This document shows positions 24,224-35,913 of a stretch of 64,000 nucleotides of DNA, piece after piece. Source of the stretch: Perkinsus olseni (Eukaryota > Perkinsozoa > Perkinsida > Perkinsidae); NCBI GenBank assembly GCA_013115135.1, contig JABANP010000001.1, positions 62,001 through 126,000 of the forward strand. The letters are read 5' to 3'. How positions within the stretch are numbered: position 1 is the stretch's first letter; every line of letters begins with the position of its first letter. The notes below the pieces were generated by a model that was not told the origin of the DNA, ran no database searches, and was given only the letters and a program-made list of their open reading frames with translations. A program made the position numbers and the translations under genes.

Positions 24224-24274
24224 GCGGTGGTAGTATAGTGGCCAGTGCATGATTGGCTTCACTAAGCCCACCGC
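24224..24274 (+). ncRNA. tRNA-like hairpin with A-box-type sequence (unassigned)
   Basis: GGTAGTATAGTGG resembles the D-arm/A-box of tRNA-Gly and tRNA-Asp. It sits in a 51-nt fold: an outer stem GCGGTG/CACCGC (24224-24229 with 24269-24274) and an inner hairpin GGCTT-CACT-AAGCC (24255-24268). There is no T-arm or B-box downstream, so this is not a complete tRNA gene. It could be a tRNA-derived fragment or a coincidental structure. Confidence 0.25.
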
Positions 24275-25197
24275 TGGCAGAGGGAAGGGGCGAGGAGATC
24301 ATCACACTAGCAAACCGATCATTCTTGACGAGGTGAAGCTAGCACAAATCGCGAGTGATTCCATCAAGCCACTACGAAAGCGGCGACATCATTGAGAAGT
24401 GCCATCCGGATGCTGCTGCTCCCTCGCTCACGTCTAAGAAGGGATGGTCTCTTGTCAGCGTCCGATCTTGAGGGAAGCGACCTGATCAGCGAGGCCACCT
24501 TAGACTTGGGCAGCATTCCCAGCCCACTGGCGGACTCCCCTCTCGCCAAACGCCCGCAGGGTAGGAGCCACGCCTCGAACGGTGGACACAGTGGGCTACC
24601 CCCACTACTACTGTGGATACTCCCTAGTAGCTAGTAATGGCAATATTGACTCTCTACTACTACCCCTGCGCAATCTCCTTATTGGCTGTAATAATGTGTA
24701 GTCTCCTAAGGACGAGTAAGATACATGCCTTGATAGTTGCCCTACATGTAGGAGTTGAGTGAGGTCTGATGATGATAGGGGGAGAGCATGTACGGCAAGA
24801 CGGGCCATGACGTAGGGAATACATATACTAACACAGCACTGTGAAATGGACAGCCGAGTTTCCTTTAAGTGAATAAACGCAAAATATGAGTGATTTCGAT
24901 ACAAGTGTGAAAACCCTTGCGTAATACTGCTGTTGCTGATGGGTCTCAGAAGCGGATCGGTTGAAGCGACATAGGAGGTAGGGGTAGGGTTTGGTCGGGC
25001 TCAACAAAGGCACCACAAGGGCAGCGGTAACTACGGTTTCAATGATGGTAGTTGTAATAGTAGCGATCTTGATGATGAAAAAAATAAGGAAAACGGTGAA
25101 AAATGGAGAGCCCCCTTTGCAAGAAAAGGACAATGTTTGTGTGGCTGACTGCCACTTACCTACCACGTAATAATAACGGGAGGAAAAGCTACCGGAC
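24275..25197. other. Spacer with fragmentary open frames
   Basis: Minus frames at 24364-24549, 24608-24904 and 24828-25205 are open but lack motifs. The first may be a 5' exon of the 23.95 kb gene. Nothing else supported. Confidence 0.3.
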
Positions 25198-25920
25198 CTA
25201 GACAACAGCCTTCGCTAGGCGGTCGGAGTAGCGGTTGTGGTTCATCAGTCGATACTTCGACGGTGTGCACAGGAGCTCGAGCTCATAGGAGCGACGGCCG
25301 CGCGAAGAGAAGACCGATTCCTTTGAGCGTCGGTGGTGGTGATGGTGCGATGGAAGCTCCTTCAAGTAATAAGATATCTCCACATTAGCATTGAAGCGTA
25401 CTGAACGTCCGCGACCCCGGGAGGGAGGAGGGCTGCTCAGAGATGCCGCGATCTCACCATGGCCTGAGATAGAGTAAAAGATACACTCGCCATTCGACTC
25501 CCGCAATCACAACGCTCTTTAGGCGAAATTGTGAGCGTAGGGGTGAGTTGATCCGACGTAATACCACATTTCTCTCCTAACGTGCAGCCGCCATCAGCAT
25601 CCTCATCATCAACCTTCCCGCTGGGGTGGTCCACATCCCTGAAAATAAGCCATGAGGGTACGGTGAATGTCGACACAAAGCAGCGCTCACTGATGCAGAG
25701 GGACGGCGGCGGCGTTCAGGCTCTCTCCCGAGGCCAGAGTGGTGGAGGAGGACGACAGGAGTTTGTAGACGAGTTGGAAAAGTCCGCGAACTGGACGAAA
25801 CTGTCCTGAATGGGAGGAGGGCGCCTCAACGGAGCTAGAACCAACAGGAAGGGTCATGAAATTGATAAACCTGAGTGGAGCCAGCGGACCAGCGGCAACC
25901 AGCACAACAGTCGTTCCCAT
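25198..25920 (-). CDS. Small protein with RSVRFNANVEISYY motif
   Basis: Candidate start ATG 25920 (MGTTVVLVAAGPLAPLR), a short hydrophobic leader. A 52-nt intron (GTGAGC...TTTTCAG, about 25694-25643) joins to an acidic exon with DVDHPSGKVDDEDADGG and SPKERCDCGS. The last frame holds SRGRGRSVRFNANVEISYYL, a His-run (HHHHHRRSKES) and SRGRRSYELELL, with a TAG stop at 25198. The join between the last two segments needs a frame change I could not resolve (small intron or indel). R-S-V-R-F fits the PP1 RVxF consensus, and the V-x-F-N...Y spacing matches the neighbouring proteins. Confidence 0.45.
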
Positions 25921-27269
25921 TGATACATGCTGGTTGAAGCTATCGAGTACCATAGGCTGGTGACGGCACACTCATGCTGTGAACTAGTCAGGTTGATAGC
26001 GATGAATGACGGGAAAGTTGGTATCATCCCTTCGTGATGGTCATAAGGCCGCATCGAGGCGGACGACAATACAGGAGAGTCTAGGACGATACCACACCAT
26101 CAAGAACAAGTCCGAAACTCAACCAAGTAGCAGAGTCTCACCAACCCGCCAGAAGGGAATCCCCCCCGAGCAGTAACCTCACATTCTTAGACCACCTTAT
26201 TACAGAATCGCCGCCAAACACCCAAGCTGAGGAGGTGAATGCGTGCAGAAAACAGAGGCAGGAGCCGAGAAAAGTGGTCCACTCCGAGACCTGCTAGCGG
26301 TCCTACCACGCAGGACTGGCCACTGGCCGAGTCGGATAGCGCTACCGATGTCACTTCATCCACGCCTTCATCAGGACGCTGTTCGGCTGAGAAACACTGG
26401 TAGGTCATGGGTGAATCATAATTGCAAGAGATGAACGTAGCGAGACTCTGACTGTACCGTATTCACCTCAAGAAAAAATAATACAACTCCAACTTGAAAT
26501 GTACTCTAACTCGAAGTGAGAAAGGTGTAGTAGATCAGGAGCACTGACCGAGCCAATCGACATGAAAGAAGGAAGCCAGGACCACGAACATTGTCGAGCC
26601 CTCGTCTTCACATCAGCTCCTGGGCCCATCAGAAGACAACAACTAAAAGGACCCTGCACGTTCCCTACCATCACTCTCTGCGACGGACCATTCAGCGTCT
26701 TCTCCCCATGCCACCGAATGCATCCCGATAGCTACTACCGGAGTTACGTATGGTGAGGCCACAACAGAGGTGAAGCACTGAACACAAGCAGGCGACCGAA
26801 GAGAGAAAGCAGCTACAGGGGTGGAAGGCGGTTGACGGGAGATGCCGATGATTCAACCTATGATAACCAACTCAGTGGGCTGGAACTCCCTCCCGAAAAA
26901 TTATCATCATGTTGACGAGTATCATTCGCGGGAGGCCGTAAACAGCACCACCGAGACCATATGACCGACAAATGACTTGTGGGTCTATACTACATACTGG
27001 GGCAAAAACGACGACAACCCAAGAGCAGACCACCACGGCCATCATGACGATGGCCTAGCCAACAACGAGGCAGCAAAACCACCCTAGGATCAACCGAGCA
27101 TAACACTGTTTTCCGTAGCATTGCGGATAGGTCCAAGATGCGGTGCTGATGCACCACCATGCTGGATCGAAAAGGGAGGCGTCACATACGACGCGCTTAA
27201 ACGACCAACCTCCTTCACCGCCGCCGCCAATGCAGTGGCACTGGCGGAAGAGCTTGGCGTATCCAGAGG
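25921..27269. other. Spacer
   Basis: Several short open frames on both strands without motif, leader or splice pattern. A minus frame at 27090-27302 (Ala/Ser-rich) might be a 3' exon of the next gene. No gene supported. Confidence 0.35.
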
Positions 27270-27640
27270 TTGCAGATTGCGATTTATGAGTTTAGTAGAC
27301 ACTATTGGTGATCACGAGAGAGATGAGGGGACCGTGGGGGATGGGGGACTTGCAACAACACCATCTCCGAGAGATCCTCACCAACCTCAACACGCCGCCT
27401 GCCGAGTACTATACTCGAATGGCGACGGGAGGCCTCTTCAGGATGAACCAAAATAAAGCCAATTATACACAGCCATAAAAAAGGAGCCGATGCTGCAGAA
27501 TTGAGTAGAGGCGCCAAGACGGTCTCCAAGGAAACGGGAGTGGTCGAAATTGTCAGGTCCCAACTACTGTGCCCGCTAGAATCCACCAAGGGCAGCAGCA
27601 GCAGCACGCAGCAGGGGCTTTCATAGTTCAACGTACCCAC
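27270..27640 (-). CDS. Possible membrane protein
   Basis: A minus frame holds one TM-like segment (APFLWLCIIGFILV), then a basic/acidic tail (RRHSSIVLGRRRVEVGEDLS) and a 48-nt intron candidate (GTCCCC...CAATAG) giving an early stop near 27270. I find no convincing ATG; the frame opens with GTG. It resembles its neighbours in layout but lacks the F of the V-x-F motif. Low confidence. Confidence 0.25.
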
Positions 27641-27773
27641 TTGGCAAAATGATATCCGAGCGCGTAGCGTGGACGGTGAGAGCTAGCCAGTATAGAGTAT
27701 AGAACAACAATGGGGGTGGTACGGAGTCACAAACGACTATCAAAAAGAGAACAGCGACATAGAGTATTTACAT

Positions 27774-28616
27774 TTACGAGACGACACTGCGAACCTTCCT
27801 GTCCACCGCGACTGATGCCATGGTGCGATCCCTCCTCAGTGCAGCCACTTCGTACCCACTCAAAGGCCTCAGCAACACATCGCTCATCACAGTCGTCTCT
27901 CGACGCCTCGGCCGAGCCAGGTCTTCATACGGCCACCTTGGAGCAGGAGTCCGGTACTGCCGCCGGACCGACGACCGTTTCATTCTTCTGCCACTCGCCT
28001 TGCTCGTGAGACCAGTGATCTTGTGGTGACAGCTTCTCAGTCGTGTCACCACATCACCAGCATCGTATTCAACCACGTTGACTATCCCTTGGAAAATGAC
28101 CTTTTTCGAGCGGGTCGAGTCTTCCTTCGATACAGCCGACAAGGCGCTCAGCGATGAGGAGCGAGAGCGAGCGCTGCGAGACGCGGACGCCTCAGTGGAC
28201 ACACTCCTTAAATCATCATCGTCGTCATCTGACACGAAGACTCTCTACAAGCCCTCAGCCGCCATCCCCGTACCTGCAGTATCGTCATCGGCGAGACACG
28301 TCCGAGTTCTCTCAACTTTGCCCAGGGCCAGTCCCGCCAGTCTTGCATGCTCTTTACCACGGCTCCTAGGGCCTCCTACTGGCGGTAACGAGGTTGGGAA
28401 AATCGAGAAAGTATCGGGAGCTTCCGATGCAGCGTCGGACTGTTGATGTTTCCGGCCCTTGCAGAAGTGCAGTATTGCCGTGAAGCAACCGGTCTGCCTG
28501 GGAACCAGCATACCGGTGGAAGAGAGAGGCTGAACTGAGGGACAGGAGACAGTGACCACCAGCTCGATAATGATGGTGAACTCAATACGACCTGCCAAGC
28601 CGTAAAGAGGCTCCAA
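27774..28616 (-). CDS. Ser/Arg-rich protein with KKVIFQGIVNVVEY motif
   Basis: Two frames join cleanly: one ending KVERTRTCLADDDTA, then a 45-nt intron (GTACGG...GTGTCAG, about 28271-28227), then DDDDDDLRSVSTEAS, SARSRSSSLSALSAVSKEDS and SKKVIFQGIVNVVEYDAGD, and a very basic tail to 27774. The 5' frame contains a moderately hydrophobic run (IEFTIIIELVVTV), but no ATG is visible, so the first exon is missing. K-K-V-I-F fits the RVxF consensus, preceded by Ser/acidic sequence. No other domain recognised. Confidence 0.5.
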
Positions 28617-28633
28617 GTATAGCGGAACCGCAC

Positions 28634-29424
28634 TGGAGGGGAAAACCGGGTGAAATTATGTCCAACAGAGTGACTTCAAGTGCACGTGAGAACGGAGGCG
28701 ACGCCTGACGGCCGGAAGTAGAGTTGGTCGTGTGATGGTATGGTTACAGGCTGGGCGCCTACGATGAGCATCTTTCCACAACCTCGAGGGTCTCGCTGTT
28801 TCCGCTGTCACCCTAGTACTCCTCTCAGCATTCTTATCGGCACGGAATCATCCCAGGCGAGTGCGTACACGTACCTAGGAATAGTTTGCGCGTCCAGCAC
28901 GCGACACCGCCAGCACTGGGCGAGCGCTTTTTACATTGCCAAAGAAGAGCAATTTTGGGCGAGCGAGAATTTTTATGCGCGTTCGCCTGTCTCCTGCCGG
29001 CGTTGTGACAGCTCATGATGCGAGAATTTTGTCGTCAGGTCGTCGTTCTCAGGTTGGGGCTTCTTCGGGCAAGCTTGACGTACCTCCCTCGTAACACCAT
29101 GTGCCATGAGCTGACTGCCTTCCCTCACTCCTCGATCTCCCTCAGGTAATGAGCGCTTCCGCCGACTGATCAAACTACACTTGGGAACGTATCTTTTATT
29201 TCGTTTGTCACACGGAGCGAGATAAGATTCATGCAGGCCCTTCTATCCGCGTGTGCAAGGGTGCAACCATGAGGGAGGCGGAGTAGGGAATCTTAAGGTT
29301 GAACCGCGTCACGGACAAGGAAAAAGATACCTCTCAGTCTCACTCCTGCGTACCTGTCTTGTTGCGTTGAGTCTGTCACCTAAAGGGGAGTCTATGGTTC
29401 GATATCAGCGTACACTGCCCAAAC
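28634..29424. other. Spacer upstream of the GBP gene, with the repeated 16-mer
   Basis: No supported gene. It contains TTTTGGGCGAGCGAGA at 28953-28968, identical to 7935-7950. It presumably carries the promoter and leader of the GBP gene. Confidence 0.4.
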
Positions 29425-32400
29425 ATGTCGGCTGTTGTTGACAACACTCCCCTCAGTGTCAATCGACGGGCCTCCAACACCACCGTCTACTACTACGACG
29501 ACCAGAAGAAGGCCGGCTCCCAGTGCTCGGGGTCCCTCTACCCTCCCCCGAAGCCCCCTTCTGGTCACGTCGCTGGCCTTACTGGTCACCATTCAACCCC
29601 TTCCAATGCCTCAGCTGCTGTGTCGGAGCATCTCCTCCATGGAGGTCGGGTGCCCCTACCCACCTCCTTCCGATGGATACTACCGCCCCTCAGGGTCAAG
29701 TACCATGCCTGGCACGCCTCAGCTGGCTGCCAGCAGCAGCAACAGTAGTTGCATAAGCCCATGCGTGCAGGCCTCTCAGCTGCCTCAAGGCTCGACTGTG
29801 GAGTACTATAGCCAATCCCTAGGTAGGTACGTCTGTCGCCTCCTCCCTCACCTCCTCATCAGGTCGTTGGATCCCCGCCAAGGTCATGTCGGTGATCCCT
29901 CCAGACGACCCCCGAGCTGGTGGAAGCAAGGTCGGCCTCGTTCACTTAGACTGCAAGCCCATGGCCAGGGTTGAGCAGGTGACCATGGCCGCGGCGGTTC
30001 GTCGTTCTCGGCACCTCACGACAGGTCCGCTACGCTGGTCCCCCAGCGGGCATGCCTCTCTACTCTGGCGGCCCATCCTCGGCGCCCCTACTCCTAACTT
30101 CATCGACGTCCCGGCGGCCTTCTCGATGTTCAACGCCCCTCCGCCTTCCTTCATCCCAGGGGGGCCATCAGTCGGCCCACCTACTGTCAGGGTCATGCGC
30201 AGCTCTACAACTACTATTCCTGCATGCCGACGCTCCTCGTACATTACCAAAACCACCAGCATGGGCTTCAAGAACCCCGGCAAGGCTGTTCAATTGTAGC
30301 CCGCAGTGCTAGTGGATACCTCCCCACACTAATCGTTCCTCAGAATCTCGGCCAGTGGTGACAAGCTCGTCGTGAATTCTGAGGCGCTCGATCTTCTAGA
30401 GGCCCTTGGACACGACAAGCAAGTGAGCGTCGTGACAGTAGTGGGCATGTATCGCAGTGGGAAGAGCTACTTGCTCAACAGACTCGTCAGAGGTAGCCAG
30501 AGAATCTCCTCCTTGAGGGACCCTTTCCGCAGGTCCGGATGGCGCGACCTCGGCTGAGGGGCCACAGAAGGAGAATAAGCTCATCAATAAGCTGTTGAAG
30601 TTCGGCAGAAAGAAGGCGGACGCCGCCCATCGCCCGCCACCAGTGGTCTTCGAGACGGGCAACGAGGTCAATGCCTGCACCAAGGGCATATGGATGTACA
30701 TCTGCGAGGAGGAGCTCGACGATAAGGTTGTTATCTTCCTTGACTGTGAAGGCCTCGGCTCTACCGGTCGGGATAAGACCTATGATACCAAGCTGATGGC
30801 GATGGCCCTGTTGATGAGCAGCGTCTTCATCTACAACTCCAAGGTGGGGAGGTTTGCGGGCTGTGGACGACTTGAATGCTCTTGTCAGGGCTGTCTCGAT
30901 GAGACGGCGTTCAATGGCCTCTCGCTTGTATGCGAGCATGCCAAGCAGCTTATCCGAGAGTTCAACACTGAGTTCGGCGGAACTGCCCCGGGAGGAGTCC
31001 TTTCTACCTCCTTCCTTTGGGTCCTGAGGGACTTCGTACTGGCATTGGAGAACGAAAGTGAGTTGAACGTGGGTCGTATAGTTCCTGGTGTAACGGTTAT
31101 GATGCTGGTTTATCGTCTTCACGACCTGGGATCGATCCTCTGACAGACCTCGTTTCTCGTTTCCAGACGGGGAGTCGATCACTTCGTCGGAGTATCTTGA
31201 GAGTGCATTGAGGTCGAGAGCGAACAAAGATATTTCCAAGACAATCCTCGAATGCTTCATGGACCGGGACTGCGACACACTGGTAAGGACGAGATCCGCG
31301 GGTCGAGGCTGATGAGTTGACGGCAGGTCCAGCCCACGATAGACGAGGGCAATCTGCAGAAGTTGGATACCATCCCTGATGGCAAGCTGAGGAAAGAGTT
31401 CATCACCCAAGTTCAATCCCTGTGCGGTAAAATATGGACCATGGCTGGGTCAAGGCCGGTGACCATCAACAAGCATGGCGGAGGCACTCCCCTCACGCCA
31501 GCAGCTTTAGCGGCGTATGTTAGGAAGGTGGGCACTATCAGGGGAGGGAGGGGGCACTGCAGGTTGCCGCCTTTCAGCTGGGGGAGCATCTGTCCAGTTC
31601 TTCCACCCTGGCGGGGTTCAGCCTCCCTTCGACCTGGGTCCAAGTCCAGCATGAAGCACTCGCCTCTCTGATCGATAGTAAGCTTATGGTCTTCGGTGAG
31701 AGTCGAGTAGTTGCTGAATGGTAGCGCTGAGCCTGGCTCATGGGGACGAGGTTGACGGGATGGTTGCGGAGCTGCCACTGGCAACGCGTGAGTTGGACGA
31801 CAGGCTGGCAGCAGCGATGAGGAGGGTGGAGATTGAGTACAGGAGGAAGGCATTGGGTAGGGGGCAGGGCAGCATCTTCCATTCCGGCGTCATCATTCGA
31901 CTGCTTTTAGGAGATGAGACTGATCAGCTTTACCAGCAGTACCTTGATGAGCTCATGCAGACAGCCAAAGCCCAAGAAGGGAGGGTCTATCCGCTCAACG
32001 ACGACAAGTAGGGCGGGCTGCTATTCGATCGGCCATGGCTCTCCGACAGGGCCCGAAGCTCGGCTGAGGAGGTGGCGATGAGGCTTGTGGAGGAGGTCAT
32101 GCCCCAGCTGGTCCCGGGATGGTCGGAAGAGGATCTCGAGATGGTCCTGTCGGAGTCCGCTAAGCTCTTGACGGAGAAGTTGCGGTGGATATTGGAGGAG
32201 ATCATGACGACAACGCGAGGACCGAGAGGAGCGAGGCTTATGGTTGCGGCTCAGAAGGTCGTCCACTGCGTTTACCAGATGATACCACTCCTGCCTCAGA
32301 TCATCGAGATAAGTGGCCTGTTCGTGACTGAGTTGGAAAGAAAGGCCGAGGGCATCTCGAACGATGAGCGAATCACCAGGCATCAGAGAGACGAGGCTCT

Positions 32401-33424
32401 TGCTGGAATCGACAAGCTGAAGAAGACCGCCTTGACGGTAGGGCCTTCCGGTCAGGTAGGGGCGACAGCTGCCAGTGCCCATCCTCAGGACCTGACGGCC
32501 AAGGTAACAGAGCTGGAAGAGGAGTTGGCTAGGAGGGACAGGCGAGAGAGGGAGCTGCTGGAGCGGGTTGAAGGCAGGGAGACTGAGATCGAGAAAATGG
32601 CTGATAGCGTCAGAAGTGAGTATTGTTCGGCTTGGGGTTGAGGGGAATGGAATCTTTGCTGTGCGCTAGATACGATGACCGAGAGAGAGACTCAGTTGAA
32701 TGAGAACTGGGAGGGCAAAGTTGAGGATTTGGAAAGGCAGGTGGAGCAGCTCGTTAGAGAGAAGGAGGAGTTGGAGGATGCTCTGGCTAACACGGAGGAG
32801 AGGGCTAAGGAGGCTCATGATGGGCAGGTGACCGCCATGCAGATGACCCGGGTTCGATCCTCGGGAGCACCAATTTATAGGTTGACTTCGAATCTACGAA
32901 GAACAACGAGATCGACATGCTGACTGAGACTCTGATCGACAAGACCGGGTATTTCTCGAGGCCCCCCACCTCAGTCTCTTGCCAGTTTCAACTTCAGAGA
33001 GATCGCTCGCCTTAACGAGGAGTTGGAGAAGGCCCGAGCAGACCTCGACAACGCTGAGGCTGCCGCAAAGGAAGCTGAGCTGGCCGTCTTCACAGCCACT
33101 CGAGACATGGCCGCTGATCATGATAAGAACATCACCGAGTGGAGAGACAGAGTGGACCAGTTGCAGTCGGAGAATGCTGAGGTACAAGCGAGGCTTCGGG
33201 AGGAGGTGGAGGGCCGGGAGAAGGCTATTAGGGTGGTGTATGAAGAGAAGGCAGCAGCAACAGAGGTAGGAGGGGGCGTGGGGAGGTGACGCGATTGGGA
33301 GGGCGTTCAGGCGGCACATGAGGCCATGACGAAGTTGAGGGAAGAAATCAAGGAGCTGAAGGACAGAGTCGCCAGAGGCGGAGGACCACGGTCCAAGCGC
33401 AAATGCTTGCCGTTCTGCCGATAA
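29425..33424 (+). CDS. Guanylate-binding-protein (GBP/dynamin superfamily) GTPase with coiled-coil tail
   Basis: Large GTPase of the GBP family. The core starts at an acceptor (GTTCCTCAG, exon from 30344). Motifs in order: VVNSEALDLLEAL, P-loop GMYRSGKSYL, switch NACTKGIWMY, G3 DCEGLGS, FIYNSKGCLDE (after a 45-nt in-frame intron, 30843-30887) and the GBP-specific RD in FLWVLRDFVLALE. Then SSEYLESALR, PVTINKHGGGTPLTP and helical-domain pieces (DGMVAELPLATRELDDRLAA; ETDQLYQQYLDELMQTAKAQ). A long coiled coil follows (KVTELEEELARRDRRERELL; NEELEKARADLDN), ending KRKCLPFCR with TAA 33422-33424. Introns are mostly 38-55 nt; 32828-32880 contains a tRNA-T-arm-like sequence. Exons before 30344 are Pro/Tyr-rich and not resolved; 29425 is the earliest plausible ATG. 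Confidence 0.85.
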
Positions 33425-33723
33425 TTGAATTAGTATCTTGACGTTGAGCATGCAAGATACAAAATAGGTTGTAGTTGATGACAAGTTGTGATAGTAGGGT
33501 GAAGTTTATTATTCGTATAAGGGTGTTGTCTAGAAGATTCAATCGTTATCAACCGCCATCTGAGCTCATCGTCAGCGGTTTGTAATATCATGCATGCAAT
33601 AATCCAATACCACACCATCCGATCATCACAATCAGTCGTCTCGTCATTATCATCATCATGCTCATTACAGTGCCTTTCTAGCTATCCACCATCTATGCTT
33701 GAGTTCAGTCCACTTAACACGTT

Positions 33724-35913
33724 ATGAGTCTTACTATTACCATCTGCGATGCTCCAACGGCCCTCGGTTGCTCAGTCACTTGGTACGGCTGTCCTTGGGG
33801 AGTGGGTGTCGAGCTAGGGTACTCTCTTACACTGCCAGTTACTCCTCGCAGCCGCTGCGTTCTGTCTCACCCTCTCCACTGCAACGTCTCCTGGCGGGTG
33901 AGTTACCTGTAACCTTTTTGGTGCGACTTGCTGGTCTATCGGTAGGACGCCATTGCCGGATGTGGATGACCTCGAGTTCGTTTCCCTACACGGGTATTTC
34001 TCCTTCCCGCTAAGTGACTCTCGTAGTGGGCAAAGTTATCTCGGCACGACTGCCCCGCTGGTTCACCCAGGTGGGCTGTCGTCAAGGACTCCGATCTCTC
34101 GCTAGACCACGTCCACGCCCTCAAGGCTTGTAACCCCTCACCGCGTTTCTCTCGCGCGTGTCCCTCCCACCTTGGTTCCAGTCGAGCCCCCTTGTAGCAG
34201 GCACGGCTGATGTGTACGGTAGTGTCCTGCAACTCTACAGTAAAGTCGAGGATCGATTCATCCGAGTCCTAGTCGATACAAAAAGGCTTTTAGAAGATCA
34301 TCTCAGTGGAAAAACTTGTGAGAATGGCAAGGCAGCGAGCGTGCCAGGGTCGATGCTGCCCGTCAGGCGTGCTGAACCCTTCGAGACGGTACTATCGTGC
34401 TGTCGCCGAGACCAAGATTCTCGGCTTCGCAAATCCTCCCTGGGATGAGCCGTGGGACTCCAGTAACCCCACGGGGGAGCCTGTCGAGATGACCATGCAG
34501 AACGATGATCTCTCGGAGTGCCGTATGGATGTGGGGGAGATCTCGACTCAGTTCCACGACCCGGCCAGCGATCAACAGGGACTCTCCTGGATAGCAACAG
34601 GAGGTCAGCTATGGCGTTGGTATCGCTCTACGGGCAGCTGTTCTCAGATGATCTGGTCGCGGTGTCACCGGAGTCCATGCTAGAAGTATCTGATTTGTCC
34701 TTGCCACGGGGGTGAAGTGTGTATCCTGCAGGTCACCTCGGTCGGAAGAAGATGATTATGATGATGATCAGGATGACCATGATGATGGTGGCAAGGAAAT
34801 GCAATCGGGCGGGGATGACGAGTCTCGAGAGGAGGGAGGGGGAGGGGATGATAATTCGGAGCAGGGAGATGATCGTGGTGACGAGTTACGGGGGAGGAAG
34901 AGGACGGCGAACCGAAAAAGCAAAGAAACAGCCGGTCGGGGGAGCAGGAACGTGACTCGTCCAAGAAAACGGTGAGTCGATAGAATTTCTTCTCTACTCG
35001 CATAGAGTTGCCGTCCTTTACAGTTGGCGACGGGCGTATCTGAGGTTGATACTGAGATGAGCCAAGTTGGCGAGAGAAGATACGCCGAGGGGAAGTTAGC
35101 GACCCTTATGGCCTTGGCTTAGTAATAGTCCAATCAGTAACAGTGCGAGTTATCCTCGTTCGTGATCAGCGCTATGCAGGAGAGTGCCCGGCTAAGGGTG
35201 GGCTCTGCTGTCCTGTACTTCACGTAAGCTCAATGCCCGTCTGTCTGATTCGTTGCTTCGTTCCTTCGCCCATGGGGATGGCTAGAGATACCTCAAAAGA
35301 ACCGTAATATTGCTGTTCGGGGAAGCATGCTGGACAGGCAATAGCTGCTCATAGTTGCTTCGCTCGTTCCTTGGAACGGAGGTCGCGATCGGCATGAATG
35401 GAAAATGGCCGGCAGTTGTCTCCATGAGTGGGAGCCTACTTCTTAACATCAGTACGCTGCTTTCTAGATACCTCCTCTACCTGGAGGATATTATACCGAT
35501 CATCGACGAGCGGTCGGAGATGCTGGAGAAGAATCTTGACGATGCGTGGAAGGAGCTCAAAGATTCCTCCGAGAATGTAACCGTGACAGGGGGCGATCGG
35601 ATGGACGTCGGCTTCGGCAGGTTGCTTACCCTCTCATCAATAGACTCGAGAAGGAGTTCAGTAAAGTGGCGAAGGAGATTAGGTCGAAGCCCGGCCCCTC
35701 GGTACGGCTGGTGGTCATTTGATAGAGTTGGAGCCTGCCCTTGCAGGAGGTGTTTCCATTGACCGATCTACGGGTGAAAGTGATGGGAGGTGGCGGTGAA
35801 GGAGGGGATGATGGCGGACAGCCGGACGTGAGGGAAGGAGGAGAATCTGATGGAATAACCGCAAACGAGGGAGAGGAAGATGCTGATTGGAATGAGGAGA
35901 CGGAGCAGGAGTA
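33724..35913 (+). CDS. Unrecognised multi-exon protein with acidic C-terminus
   Basis: Candidate ATG 33724. Supported segments: PLPDVDDLEFVSLHGYFSFP (after acceptor near 33947), KDSDLSLDHVHALKACNPS, then a 46-nt intron (about 34194-34239) to FKVEDRFIRVLVDTKRLLED. Next come AVAETKILGFANPPWDEPWD, SLYGQLFSDDLVAVSPESM, a long acidic/Lys run (EEDDYDDDQDDHDDGG to RKSKETAGRG), a helical LLNISTLLSRYLLYLEDIIP, and a final acidic exon ending DADWNEETEQE with TAA 35911-35913. I recognise no domain. The composition suggests a nuclear or cytosolic scaffold. Several exon joins need frame changes I did not resolve, so the outer limits are approximate. Confidence 0.45.

Noticed and set aside
32780..32880. 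A complete tRNA ending in the T-arm of the GBP intron
   Set aside because: The only candidate 5' acceptor half falls in conserved coiled-coil coding sequence, the total length would be about 95 nt, and one acceptor pair is lost.
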